A stretch of 64,000 nt of DNA, taken from the NCBI GenBank assembly GCA_964036045.1, contig OZ038389.1, positions 68,087,453 through 68,151,452 of the forward strand, given 5' to 3'. The notes below the pieces were generated by a model, which did not search any database, was not told the origin of the DNA, and saw nothing but the letters and a program-made list of their open reading frames with translations. This DNA comes from Eutreptiella sp. 'Long Island Sound 2002' (Eukaryota; Euglenozoa; Euglenophyceae; Eutreptiales; Eutreptiaceae). The position numbers and the translations under genes are program-made. How positions within the stretch are numbered: position 1 is the stretch's first letter; each line of letters starts with the position of its first letter. This document shows, piece by piece, positions 12,001 through 24,000 of this stretch.

Positions 12001-15000
12001 GCTGCTAAACCTGGTAGGTCCACCCTAGACCCTAAAAAGGGTTATAAAACCAAGACCGGTTCCACCAGCTCGGTGACCCTGACCCTAATCAAGACTGAAT
12101 ATTGGGACCGAGCTGGTGGGGGAGGGAACATCGTCTATGACTGGTGAGGGACATCAAGAATGATTCACACATTGATGGCTCTTGACAAAGTGGAATCAGC
12201 TTGCAAGTGAACCCGATCACCACGAGGCCCACTTTCAAGGCTTTTTGGACTTCTGAGGGGCCAAAATGCCCCAAAATGGGCTCAAAACGGGCTCATTTCA
12301 GCCATTTGTGCACCCCAAATGGTCTAGGATGAGGTTTGGAAAAATGTGTTTTTGACCCATTTTTGACCCATTTTTGGTCCCAAAACAGCCCATTTTCAAG
12401 GCATTTTGGGATTTTTGGAGGACCAAAATGGGCCACCACAAGCTCAAAACGGTCCAAAAAGACTTGTTTTAGCGTCGCGATGGTCTAGGATCATTTTTGA
12501 GAAAAGTCATCTTTTTGCCCCCATTGGACCCTGTTGACCATTTGGGCACCCACCTGTTTGGGTTTGAGCTTGCAGCTTGCCGCAACCTAGTGGGCCTAGG
12601 TATTGGGGTCTAGGCGTCCGTTTGGGCAATTCTGAGGGGTGGAAACCACAAATAGTGGGGGATTGCGGGTGGATTAGGTGCCCTGGGAATCGCATTTTGA
12701 GCCATGTAGCCAAAGATATGGCCTATTCTTGGTTTGTGGCTGTCGCCATTGGGAGCATTTGGGGGCCTTTTTGGGCCAATTCCGGGACATATCATGGAGT
12801 TAGAGGGCCGCAAAGAGCTCGTTGACACGGGGAAGTCAAGCCGCATGTGGAGTGTACCCACCGTTTCCCTTCGTTTGGCCGTTTTGAATGTGTTCCAGGG
12901 CCTTTTTGGCCCAAAAATTGCTGCTTTTTGGCCCTAAACTGCAGTTTTTGAAACTGAGGTCCGCCACTTGCGAATCCCGTTCCCGGCCGCCACCGTTGAG
13001 TTTCTCGCTCAAACTTTGTGTGATTGTACTTCACACCCATAGGTATCATCCACCAAAATTTCACCCGAATCTGAAGCACCACGACGGAGTTTTGATTTTT
13101 CCCCATTTCGCGCGTGCTGCTTGCTTGCTGCTTGCTTGCTGCCAAACCTCGTAGGTCCACCCTAGACACTAAAAAGGGTTATAAAACCAAGACTGGTTCC
13201 ACCAGCTCGGTGACCCTAACCCTAGCTCCCGACTGCCCCCCCCCCCCCATCGCCCCACCCTGAACCCCACCCCCTCCAATGCCCCCCCGCCCCCCGGGGG
13301 GGCCTTCGGCCCACTTCTTCTGGGGGGGGGGGTCGCGTACAAAAGCGTGGAGACGGCCCCTGCGTGCCGGGCTCAATTTTTTTTTATGCCCTGTCTTCGT
13401 CACCAAAACCTAGAATATTCCGGGTGAGTGGGCAAGTTTCTCATGTCTTCGCTTCTTTGGCACCTCTGCAGGTCACTGTAGGTGATTTTCAGGAACCAAC
13501 ACACCCAGATTTTCAGACTAGGGACTAGGGTGCCTAGGGGCTCTTCTAGGGGAACATAGTCTAAAACTAGCGCGCAGTGCGCGCGCAGTGCAAGGATTCT
13601 TCCTTACACGCAACCATCCGACACAACGTGAAGACTCCACCAATCAGTTTTGATCTGTTCAGATCAGTATGATAGGATGATCAAGTACAGAAGGTGGCAT
13701 GAAAAGTACAGAAATGCGAACCCCTAACCCTCTTGAGAACCCCCCCCCCCCCCGTGCAAGGGCTATGCTCAACCCCACTTGTGGATGTGGACAACTGCAC
13801 ACCAACCTCCCAGAGGCGGCACTTCTCTGTTAGTGGAGGTACCAACCATGAGATGGCGCTCTAGGGCGCAGTCGCGCTCCCCACAGGGCCACCTAAAAAT
13901 TGCTCTGCGGTGTGGGGGGGGGTTGACATGGAGTGGCGATGAAGGCCATGGCAGGCAGGCGCGGCTAGTCCACACCTGACCTGTTGGGGCCGTCTTCAAA
14001 AAAAGGCAGTAGGTGTTTTTGTAACTTTTGGAACCACGACATTTGGCAATTCTTTTTCGTGGTTGTCCATGAAGAGTGGGTTTTTTTTTTTGTGATTTGG
14101 CCCCCCCCCCCGGCACGGCAGGTCGGGCACCTCCGCCTTAAACCCCCCCTCCCGTCACGGCGGCCGAGGAGGGGGGGGTTGGGAAAATGGGCCTCCGTGT
14201 CATCCCCCCCCCCCCCGCAGAGCAATTTGCTTCCCGCCCAGGAGCACGCGACAATATGCGGCACAAGATAGGTGCTCTTTGCGGAGTGCTCTTCACCGTG
14301 GCCCCATCACGGGATAGAAACCAATAATGATGACGGTTGGCCGGCCCCCTTCTCGCCGGACACGGCATCAACTATCTGGTGCGGCACGGAAAGCTCACAC
14401 TGCTGCACTCCAATTGCACATACACTGCACTTGCACACCCCTGAGCACACCCACCTCCTTGTGCACCTACCCCTATTTGTATGGCTGTGTGTTTGTTGAC
14501 CTCGAACATGCTTGTACCCACTAGGGTTTTTCAATCCTAGACACGTAGGGGCACATCCGTCGGTGGTAGTGACGCACTCAGTTGACCACTGACTACACCC
14601 CAAACCCTCCGTTACCCGGTGAAAGCCGAGTGAATGGTGTGTGGCCGAACGGGGCCAGCAACAACAAGTGCACCAAACGTTAAGCAAAAACCAACATGGA
14701 ACACCATCAGAAAGCCGTGACCCAATCGCAGTAGGTGATAGGCACTAACGCCCAGAACCCAGGTGAGGGACCAACACAATGGCTCGAACTTGGCGCAAGC
14801 CCTGAACATCATGTAGAGATACCGATTGCCGTCCTGCCGCTCACTTTAACCACTAGTTGAGCCTCGCCTCATTTTTTCCACTTCCCCACCTCGGCAGTTT
14901 TTCTGTCCATTTGTTTCATAATGAGTGCCATGGACGGGCATGCCACGCAACCTTCTTACGACTCCCATTAGCCTCACGCCTCAGCGGAGGAGAGGCTCGC

Positions 15001-18000
15001 AGAACAAGCCATAGAAATCCAACAGCTACGGGAACAACTGGTCAAGGTGTTTGTCAAGGAAGGTCCGACCCTCCCTGCCCTATCCGTGCTGGAGTTGAAA
15101 GCCCTCGAGAGTCCTCAGCTAACTCCGTCGATGAGGCTTATCTTGTCTAATTTGAAAGCCTGTGTCAGGCTGAGGGCTAGAGAAGTCGGCGAAGTTCCAC
15201 GACTAGTCGAATTCAAAGGCCAAGTCGCCAACGACATGATGGACCTGGGCGAGGAGCTGGCGTGGCGCACCTGGGACCGCGTTAACCAGCTCCAAACGGC
15301 ATACACCCGAAGGTATGCAGGATCGACCAGCAGTACCATGCAGTCGTACCAGCAGCATGCTACACTGGAGGAAGCCCGAGAGGCCCTTGGGGACAGCTTC
15401 GTGTGGCGAATTGTCAAGTTTAGGGTGGTGAGGGGCGTGCTGCAATGGTAGACACGCCAAGGGGAGTGGATCCCCGTTGACTCCCCAACCACTGGAGACT
15501 GCAAGCGCTGCACCCAGCGTGGCTACCCGGCGGGGCGCCACTGGCACTTCCAGTGCCCCCACTGGTCTTAACCACAGGACCCCCCCCCCCCCGGGCCTAA
15601 GGCCCCCCCCGGGGGGGGGGGGGGGTCGCAAGCGACACTCCCACCCTCCTCGCAGACCTCGAGCGTCTAACGTCAATGAGCCCAGGTAGCCGGATGAAAG
15701 CGCCATCCTATTGTGGCGTCCCCGTACTAGGGCCCAATATGGTTCCCGACTTCGCATGATGGCATCCTACGCGGCGCGAACGAGTCCGCTATAATCACAG
15801 AGGCATTGGCAGGCGTCTACGCGGAGCGGGCAGGCATTGGGGCGACCGCGTCCTCCATCCGAGGCCTCACGTCGGCCGTCTGCGCCGTTTAGGATTTGCA
15901 ATGGATTGCACCGGCATTCACCACGCTTCACAAACGGATCGCAGCGGTAGTGGCCTCAGACAGACCGCAGCCGTACTCTCCGACGGCCGGGCTGGTCGTC
16001 CTCGTCGATACCGTGTCCAAGTCCAAGTACGGACCCCTTCTCGGGGCCCTCTCAACCCTTGCCTGGGTATGCTTTCTGCGTGTCGGGGAGCTGGCCACTA
16101 TCCGAGTGGCGGATCTCACGCTACCGGGGTCTATCCAGTTTTGGAATAGCAAAACTGGGGAAGAGGGGTACACCACTAGAACCCTGACCAGGTACGTGCC
16201 TCGGGTGGTTGACACGCCGACAAGGAGGAAGAGCAGAGCCTCTCGTCCTACGCGCGGCACGGGGCTCCAGCAGTTGGAAGCGACAACCAGCAACGTCCTA
16301 CGTACGGGACGATCACCCGGATCCGAAGAGGGCAGTCCGATGCTACATCTGATGCCGGGGAGTCTGTGGAATGCCGTGTCCCGACGGACGACGTGGTGCA
16401 TGCAATCGCTGAGACGGTGGACCCTCCGTTGCTGCCCTGTCCAGCTCATGAGGATGCGCCCGGCGCCGTGGTCGTTCAGGCTACTGTGCAGCCGTGCGCC
16501 CCGGTGGCTGGCGTGGGGGGTGCTGTTGGGGGAGTCCGCCAGACGGGGTGCACTACAAGGCCCATCATCGTCGATTCCAATGTGGACGCCGACGACAACC
16601 GTGGAGAATCCGGTGGTGAACCCGATGGCAGCTTCACAGTTGGACCAACAAGCCCCAGCCCAGTGAGACCCAGTGGCAGGCCCTCCCGCTTTATGGGGCG
16701 GGAACGACCTAGGTGGAAGTCGGCGGCTGCCCACGGGCCGGTCCGTGGCGCCCCAGGGTCAGAGGGTGGGATCGCAGAGCCAGAGTGGTGGGCCGTGTCT
16801 TCCGTGTATGCAAGGGCGCGCTTGACTCTTCGGTGGAAGTGGGTGGTTCGCCGCCCTTGTGGCCCGCCCCCGCCTCACCGGATCCGGCTTGCTGCTGTCG
16901 AGTGGCCGCACCAGAGGGGCTCCCACCTCCCAAAAGGCGTTGCACCGGAGGGAGCCGGTCTTGGGGGGCCGCAGACGGCACAGAGCCCGATGGAGGATAC
17001 CCTGATGGAGAAAGACGGAAGATGGAGGAAGGCCCTGAACCTTGCGCCGCGAACGGTAGCCCGCATCACGCAGGCGCTGCTCCAGCTTTGGGTGGGGTGG
17101 ATGAGGCCGGCCCTTGGAGATGGGGGTGGGTTTCACCTCCGCGGTTACCTTGGCTTGCTCAACTAGCACGTTCGTCCGCGTGGGCTGAGGTGCCCGTTTG
17201 GGGCGGGGGCGTGGTTTTGGCTCCGTTGGGGTCAGACAGTGGATGGGGAGCGGCAACCGCACCATGGCCTGCCTGTTACACTACTTGAAGGCCTCGCCAC
17301 TCTTGCAGCGTTGCCGGCCGAGCCGTGGGCAACCCCTGCCGCCCGCAGAGCCTGGCCCCACCTTACGGCGTTTAACTTCGGTGCGGAGCAGTGCTTGACA
17401 GCATCATCTATTTGGGCAGGCAATTTGCTTGCCTGTGTGGATGGGGCCCGGAATGGGGCGAGGTGGACGGTTGGTGCGCGTGTGCCTTTCCTGGGAGTTA
17501 GGTCCTTCTACCCGCCCCCGCGCTGGTACGCAAGTCAACAAACAACGGAGTTGCACGTGATGGCGTGGGTGGTGCGCTTGGCGGTACACTTGGGCCTGTC
17601 ATCTGTCACTATCTGTAGTGATAGTGAAGTGGCACTGGCCCACGCATTGTCCGTGCGCGCTTGCAGCCACCTTCACCACCAACAGGCAATTTTGCGGTCG
17701 TTGGCCAGGATTTTGTGGGTTTCGGGTTTGGTGGTGAGGCTTGTGTGGGTGCCGTCGGACCTCATGCCAGGCGACCCCATGTCCAGAGTGAACTCCGAGC
17801 ACGGGGGATCACAGGCCAGGGCCGAGGTGAGGGCTTGGGATATATGGCAACATATGTTGTGCCACCTCGATGCCTGTAAGGTCCGTGGCTACCTTTGTCT
17901 GCGCGATTGTTGAGGTTGGGCGGGGACGGGGGGGTGGGGGGGCTGCAGTTGGCACCAAGGTTCTGCAGGCGGAGCGGCCCTTTCCGCCGTGACACGCTTA

Positions 18001-21000
18001 GCGTATCCTTTCACGTGCTATGCCACGGCGTAGAGGAGTCTCCAAGGCTAAGCGCTGTCACCGAGGTGGCCGCCGCCACAAGCGCTCTGATGCGGCGTTG
18101 GCGCCGCCACGCCAAAGCCCGCCTCCAGGGGCAGGGCATCGCAGGTCACCCGGCCAGGTGGCCTGTCCGCCGCCTGTGGCTCGGAGCCCGGGCACGTCTG
18201 GTGTTCCAGAGACCGTGCACACGCTCTGATGCGGCAGACCTCCTTGCAGCCGCGGCCATGGACTTGGCAGCCTGCTTGCGCGGCACTGCGGTCCAGGACC
18301 GCGACCCCGCCGGCAACCCGGGTGTCAAATTTGACATCCCGGGCCATTTTTGCCGGCACCGGTGGAGGCTGCACACAGGCATCCAGACTGCGTTCCTCAC
18401 CCTCTCGACCAACCGGAGGGTGGAGGGCCGTACCTTCCCATATGTATGGGTGCAAGCCGGGCCGCACCTTGCGCTTTGCGTGGCCCGCCTCTTCAGGCCC
18501 CTCTGACCCCTTGCCCATTTTCCTCTGCAGGTGTTGCTCCACTTCGTTAGTGCGTAGACCGTGGGTGCATTTACTGGCGAGCGAGAAGGGGCATCATGAT
18601 GGGTTGTGGTAACTGGCCTGTGGCCGGGTGTATGGCGCTTTTTGGGTCCTAATCTTTGTGGGGTGTTGTCAGCAGGCCGTGGCATCCCTTTGTAGCCGTT
18701 AGCAGGTCGCATCCTGGAGGGTATTCCTGTGGTTGACCCCCCTGTGCCCTTTACCTAGGTTACCGGCGCCCGGGCGTGGTACCCTATGACGCTCTGTCCC
18801 CTGCATCCCGCTGACCTACCATGGGGTTTTGCAAAGTGTGGATGGCCCCGGGCCCGTTCGGCTTTCAGCGGCGCCCTGGCCTCTGGCCGTTCGGCTACGC
18901 AGGCCGGGAGTTGTTTCGGGCGGATGGGAGCTGTTGCCGGTGCGCTGCTTCGACTTTGCGCACTCGTTTGTTTCTCCTATGTGTTTGCGAGCTTCGGCGC
19001 TGCATAGCGGCTTCCGGTTCATTATTCTACCTCAGTTTTTTACCCCATGCGTGTTGCGCGCCGTCCGTGGGCCTTACATGCTGGAGTCTGGCGGTTGGGG
19101 GGGGGGTCTACAGGGTATGGCCGTCTGAGTGGTGGCCTGCGAGCTTGTGTGTTCCGGGGTGGGCGGGCGTTTTTGCGGCCTTTTACCTTCCACCACGGGA
19201 GGGCGAGCCCACAGCGGAGAATGAATTCCCAAGTTCTGTTGCAATATTCTTGTGCTCCGCTTTTGCCAATACTAGTTGAGCCTTGCCTGAACTTTTGTTT
19301 GCACTTCCCCACTTAGGCAGTTTTTCTGTCCATTCCTGCCCGCCCGCCCCCTTCGCCAGTGTTTTAGCGGATTCCGGCGTCCCGCACCGTGGAGCCTCCC
19401 TCCCATTTGAAACTGGTCAGCCCGTGTGTCAAGGGCTGGTTTAACCGTGTTGCACAGCGATTCTTCCAGGGTTTTGGTTTTGGGTCCGTGATCGTGTGGG
19501 GTCTGGCGTGTTCGCGGAGTGGAAGCAGCCGCACCCATCCATTCTACCGCCGGTACGCCCGGTCTTGGCGACACTGTATCACTGCCGTCCCAAGTTCTGT
19601 TACAGTCTTCTTGTGCTCCGCTTTTGCAAACCCTTCTTATAGTTTGGACGTGGAGATCGGGGAGTCACCCAACAAATAGTGCATTCAGGATGCAAAGGAC
19701 ATTGCTTGTGTATCCTGCTCATGTGAATAGCGCCCTTGTTAGAGGTTCCGTCTAATTCAGCGCTTTTACTGCCGTTCTCGCAAGGGGGGACGGGGCGCCG
19801 GGCACGTAGATCCAGACTGCAATAGACAAATGCAGCAATCAAAAGACAGTCAATTTTCAGTTCCCAAAAGGGCAAAGTTTCACTCATGATCTTGTCCCAT
19901 AGCCCAAAACGAGTTCCAGCTCACCCAGAAACATGGACCCTTTATTTTTGCTTTGATTTTGCTGAGGTGGCATGTCATGTCACTCCACATCATCATTTCC
20001 AATTTCCACCATCCCCATGGCAAAGTGAGAACCCCCCACCCCCTGGAAGTAGGCACACTGCAGGGCATTCCCACACTCCCAAGACACACTGCACACCACT
20101 AAACTGTGTGTGTTTTCAACCTCTTACTCCCTCTCAGCGCCATTACGTCACCACAGTGCCTTGTATTTGATGCGCATGCTACCTTCTGACAGGTGCCCAA
20201 GCCCCCACGTACACATCACTGTCACATCTGTGGCAAGTGTGTGTTGAAGATGGATCATCATTGCCCCTGGATCAACTCATGTGTTGGGCACTATAACCAT
20301 AGGTCGGCTTCCTTTGTGCTTCTCTGCCTCTCGTCCGAGCAGAGGCAGGATCCGTTTTGTATGTTCACACGGGGGGAGAGGGTGCCGGAAATTTGACTGT
20401 AGCATTGGTACCTCTTGCCTCTGTCCTTGCATTATCGCCCTACCTGAATGACGCCCCACTGCCATGCGGTTTGCTGGATGTGTAAAGCTGGGACCGCCCC
20501 TGCCTGAACGAGGGCAGCCTGGAGGGTGCCAGACACAGAAAAATAGTGTGCCACAGACGCAGGGAGGGGGAAACTTTCACGCGGGGGCTATCTCACAAGG
20601 GCACCTGTGACTCCTTGTGCAGGTAAGCACAGAAACCGACGTATCAAAAGACAAACTGCTGACAATTTCAACGGTGCCCACCAACCACCGCCAGAGAGCA
20701 GGGGCATGATATGTAAAAAGGCGAGGGCTTGCATATAAATGGGGGATTGAATACGAATGGCGGGGGTCGGATATGAAGGGGGCGGGTCTGATGTGTGGGG
20801 CGTGGTCTAGATATAAAAGGGGGGGTGTATATACCGTGCGGATCTGTGTATGCAGCTGGGGGGGGCTTGGACAAACAAAAGGGGTCTGGATATAAAGCGA
20901 GGGGGGGTTCTGGGTTTTGCAGGGGGTGGAAATAAACTGGGGGGATGGCGAAACAGCCCCTCCCCCCCCCGGACAAAAAGGTGGGGGGCTATACAGCCCC

Positions 21001-24000
21001 CCAGCCCCCCTCCTTTAGAAACTTGTCCAGCGTTTAAGCATGGTGTCCAATGTTGAAGAACCCCCCCCCCCCCCTCCGCAACATGGCCCCCAATGCAATT
21101 GTATTTGTCGATGTTCGCCTTGGTTCTACCCATTTTACGCTGTATCACGAAGTTCAAGTGGTGGGAAGTGTCTCATTCCAAATGGGGTGATGTTTCTATG
21201 CGTTGTACGTCAGCTACACCAGGGGCATTTGATGCACACGCGACCTACCATTTCAGGGCACGGCACCACTTGTCCCCCGTGCACAGTTCCATAGATCCGA
21301 GTGCGCTGCGTCTTTTCTCTTCGCAGGTACTTCTTTCTCTTTCTTCTCTATCTCTGGATCGCCTGCATCTATGGCTGTATCACGATCGGCCTCAACTACA
21401 TTGGCTGGCTTGGCAATTCTACGGCCTCGCGGCAGGTAAACTGGTAACTGTCTCTGTCATTTGCATTTACCGCCTTGCGCTTGCTCTTCCTGCTGCCTGT
21501 GCTGATCGCCACTGCAGATGTTCCTTGCCCCTGTTCAAGCAACCTAATTTTCGCCGGCGGCTCACCGTGCCCTCCTGGACAGAATGGACAATGCGTGGGG
21601 GCGCCTGACGGCGGCTTGCTGAACGGTCAGGACAATGTGTGTCGTGGCTCTGCCGCGTGATACTTGACGTACTGTTGGAATGCCAGAGTGATGCATGGGC
21701 GGTGAATCCCTGAAACAACTGGGTAACACTCGGTGATCTGGAACCCCTAGCCCTGTGTTACATTTCCAACATCAGTGGTGGTCACGCACTCCACTGTCTT
21801 GGTAAAGACTTTGTGTCGAATATGCCGGCACCGGCATGGGAGGGATGCCAAGGGGCAGAAGCAGCCCTTGTGAGTATCGGGACGACTGTCCCTCCTCACA
21901 CAGTTAAAATAAATTTCCCCCCTGCCCCTCACAGTTTTTCTGAACCTGCCCTCCTCACCCCCAACCCAACGGGCGGGCAACCAACTCACCTATCCACAAG
22001 TGGAGGATTCCCCTGTGAAAAGGCGAACGCCCGGAAGAACCACCCGGCATACTCTTTCGGCCTCTATGGCGCGCCCCCCTTCTGCTGTGCCAAAATGGTG
22101 CGGGGGATGTCAGTGCAAGGACTGTACCTGAGTTACCCCGTGGGTCCTTCCCCAAGCCACACATTTGCAGAGATACATTTTGGTTGTCGGTCCGATTGTG
22201 GCTCAGGCCAGTGCCGCCGTTTGGGACCTGCTCTCACACCAATGGTGCTTGAGAAAGAATTGAGTTCAAGGAGGATGCCCCCCCCCCCCCCCCCCGGGAC
22301 CAACAGGTCAATCCTCATTGGGGAAACTCGAAATTTACAACTAGAAAATACCCTTTCACGCTCTGCTAAAAGGGTTGTCTTGCTATGAATCATATCACTG
22401 TGCATACAACCTGCGTCTTAGTGACTTTTTCATTTTTGACTGAACTGACCCCCCCCCCCCTCTCATCGCCCCCCCCCCCCTTTCATAGCTCATCTGTGCT
22501 AAACCCATGACTCCCCATGCCCACTAGACTCCTACTTTGGACCTCCCACTACACTGCACAAAGCAATTGGGTATACTTGTGTGTGTGTGCACGGCTCTAG
22601 AAAAAGCAAGGTGAAGTTGAAGGGCTAGAAAGCGTAGGAGGACAATGCTGGAGAGGGCCTGCACATACGTCCACTGTGGGCAATGTCAATATCAAAGGTA
22701 CTACAAGAAGGAGGAACTTTGTTTGTACGAGAGGACTGCCTCCCTTTCTCATGTACGATACTTTGTTTGCTCATTCAAAACCTGGCCCTGGACAGTCCCT
22801 CCTTACATTTTTTGACGCAAGTAGATTCCGTTGCTTGTGCTGGTGTTGCCTCTCTTTTTTTATTTCCTATTTTTTTTAGCTTGCAGTGGCTCAAGGTATC
22901 TGAATATTGGTCGTCATCGTCAGACCCAGACCCCTCACCTCTCTCATGTTGCATGTCGCATCTTTACCAGGTTAGGGCTACTACTTGTATGGGTGACCAA
23001 AAATTTGCTCTTGGGGGGGGGGGGGATCAGGAGCCCCATGATGGTGTGGGGGAGGGGTTTGAGAAAATGGCCTCCCAATCCCAAGTCCAAGAGCCAATTT
23101 GTTTGTTTTTTCTTTGTACTAACGCGAATTCTGGTGTTAGATCAAGAATTGGGGCGGATGCCACACACACCCCCTTTTTGGGGGGGTCGTTCGCGTAGCA
23201 AACCCCAAGCCATGATATTGGACGTCTAACCCCTTCTAGAATCATTATTTTGCCTAACAAAACGATCCCCCAATGTATTTTTTATTTTCAAGCCTCTATC
23301 CATCCAAAACTACATTCCACATTTTAAGGGGAGGCTGGGGGGTCCCGGCTGTCAATGTGTGGACACACGTCCCCCATTGATCACAATTGCTTTGTGACAA
23401 ACCCCTCCTGCCTCATTCATTCATTCATTCATTGGTGACCGATTCCCTTTCCATGGGAGAAGCTGACAATATACCTCCGGCATTGTGGCATTTATGCTTT
23501 TGATGCATCCAAAAAGCATAGCCTTCCGGTTTGGCCCCGCTTTAGTATCTCTTTGCAACAATGATCAAACGCCTCACCAAGACCAGCATATCAACAAAAA
23601 GTGCCGCCATAATCCCAGCAATTAGAAGTCCATCGCCATGGTGCGCTACGAAATCTACCATCGCTTACAGTACTCCGCATTGCATTTGCCATTCACGTAT
23701 CATGCATGATTTTTTTCTGCAGTAGTGAGCCTAACCTCAGTCACGCCCCCTTAAAAGTGTGTGCTGCTCTATGGTAGCCCATTGTGCCGCCGCTAGATCC
23801 CGGTTGAGCCGCCCTTTATCCTCCTCCGTGTGCCGAGGTGTGGCGTGTGCCTGCCGTACGACCTGGCTCAGCGTGTCCAGCCCTTGTTGGGCGGCTCGTA
23901 GGTCGGTCTCTATGCACTCGCCTCAATGTCACGGCCCCCACGCGTCATTTGTGTCATCATCACGCCCACTCAGCCTCTCCGACAAGGCCTCTCTGATGTA

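Larger units (their letters stand above)
14852..19630 (+). mobile_element. DIRS/PAT-like element with split direct repeats
   Basis: Two short sequences are each present twice in the order A1 - body - B1 A2 - B2. A begins ACTAGTTGAGCC and ends GGCAGTTTTTCTGTCCATT (14,852-14,912 and 19,271-19,335). B contains CCAAGTTCTGTT and TCTTGTGCTCCGCTTTTGC (19,227-19,269 and 19,589-19,630). B1 abuts A2. This is the split-direct-repeat layout of PAT/kangaroo-type DIRS elements, which integrate with a tyrosine recombinase through circular DNA. The body encodes a Gag-like protein, a tyrosine recombinase and an RNase H fold. No reverse transcriptase could be found, and the coding parts carry stops and frame changes, so this copy is probably inactive or non-autonomous. 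It lies sense-oriented in intron 1 of the DHHC gene. Confidence 0.7.
9357..20192 (+). other. Intron 1 of the DHHC gene, 10.8 kb
   Basis: The donor AAG/GTGTGC follows the CKHCK codons and the acceptor TTCTGACAG precedes the [10 protein letters not shown] codons. The intron therefore splits the zinc-binding cysteine-rich domain in phase 0. It contains two 1.1-kb TIR elements, a 4.8-kb DIRS/PAT-like element and several C/G homopolymer tracts. The stretches 9,480-10,700, 13,230-14,850 and 19,631-20,190 hold nothing else I can support. Confidence 0.75.
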
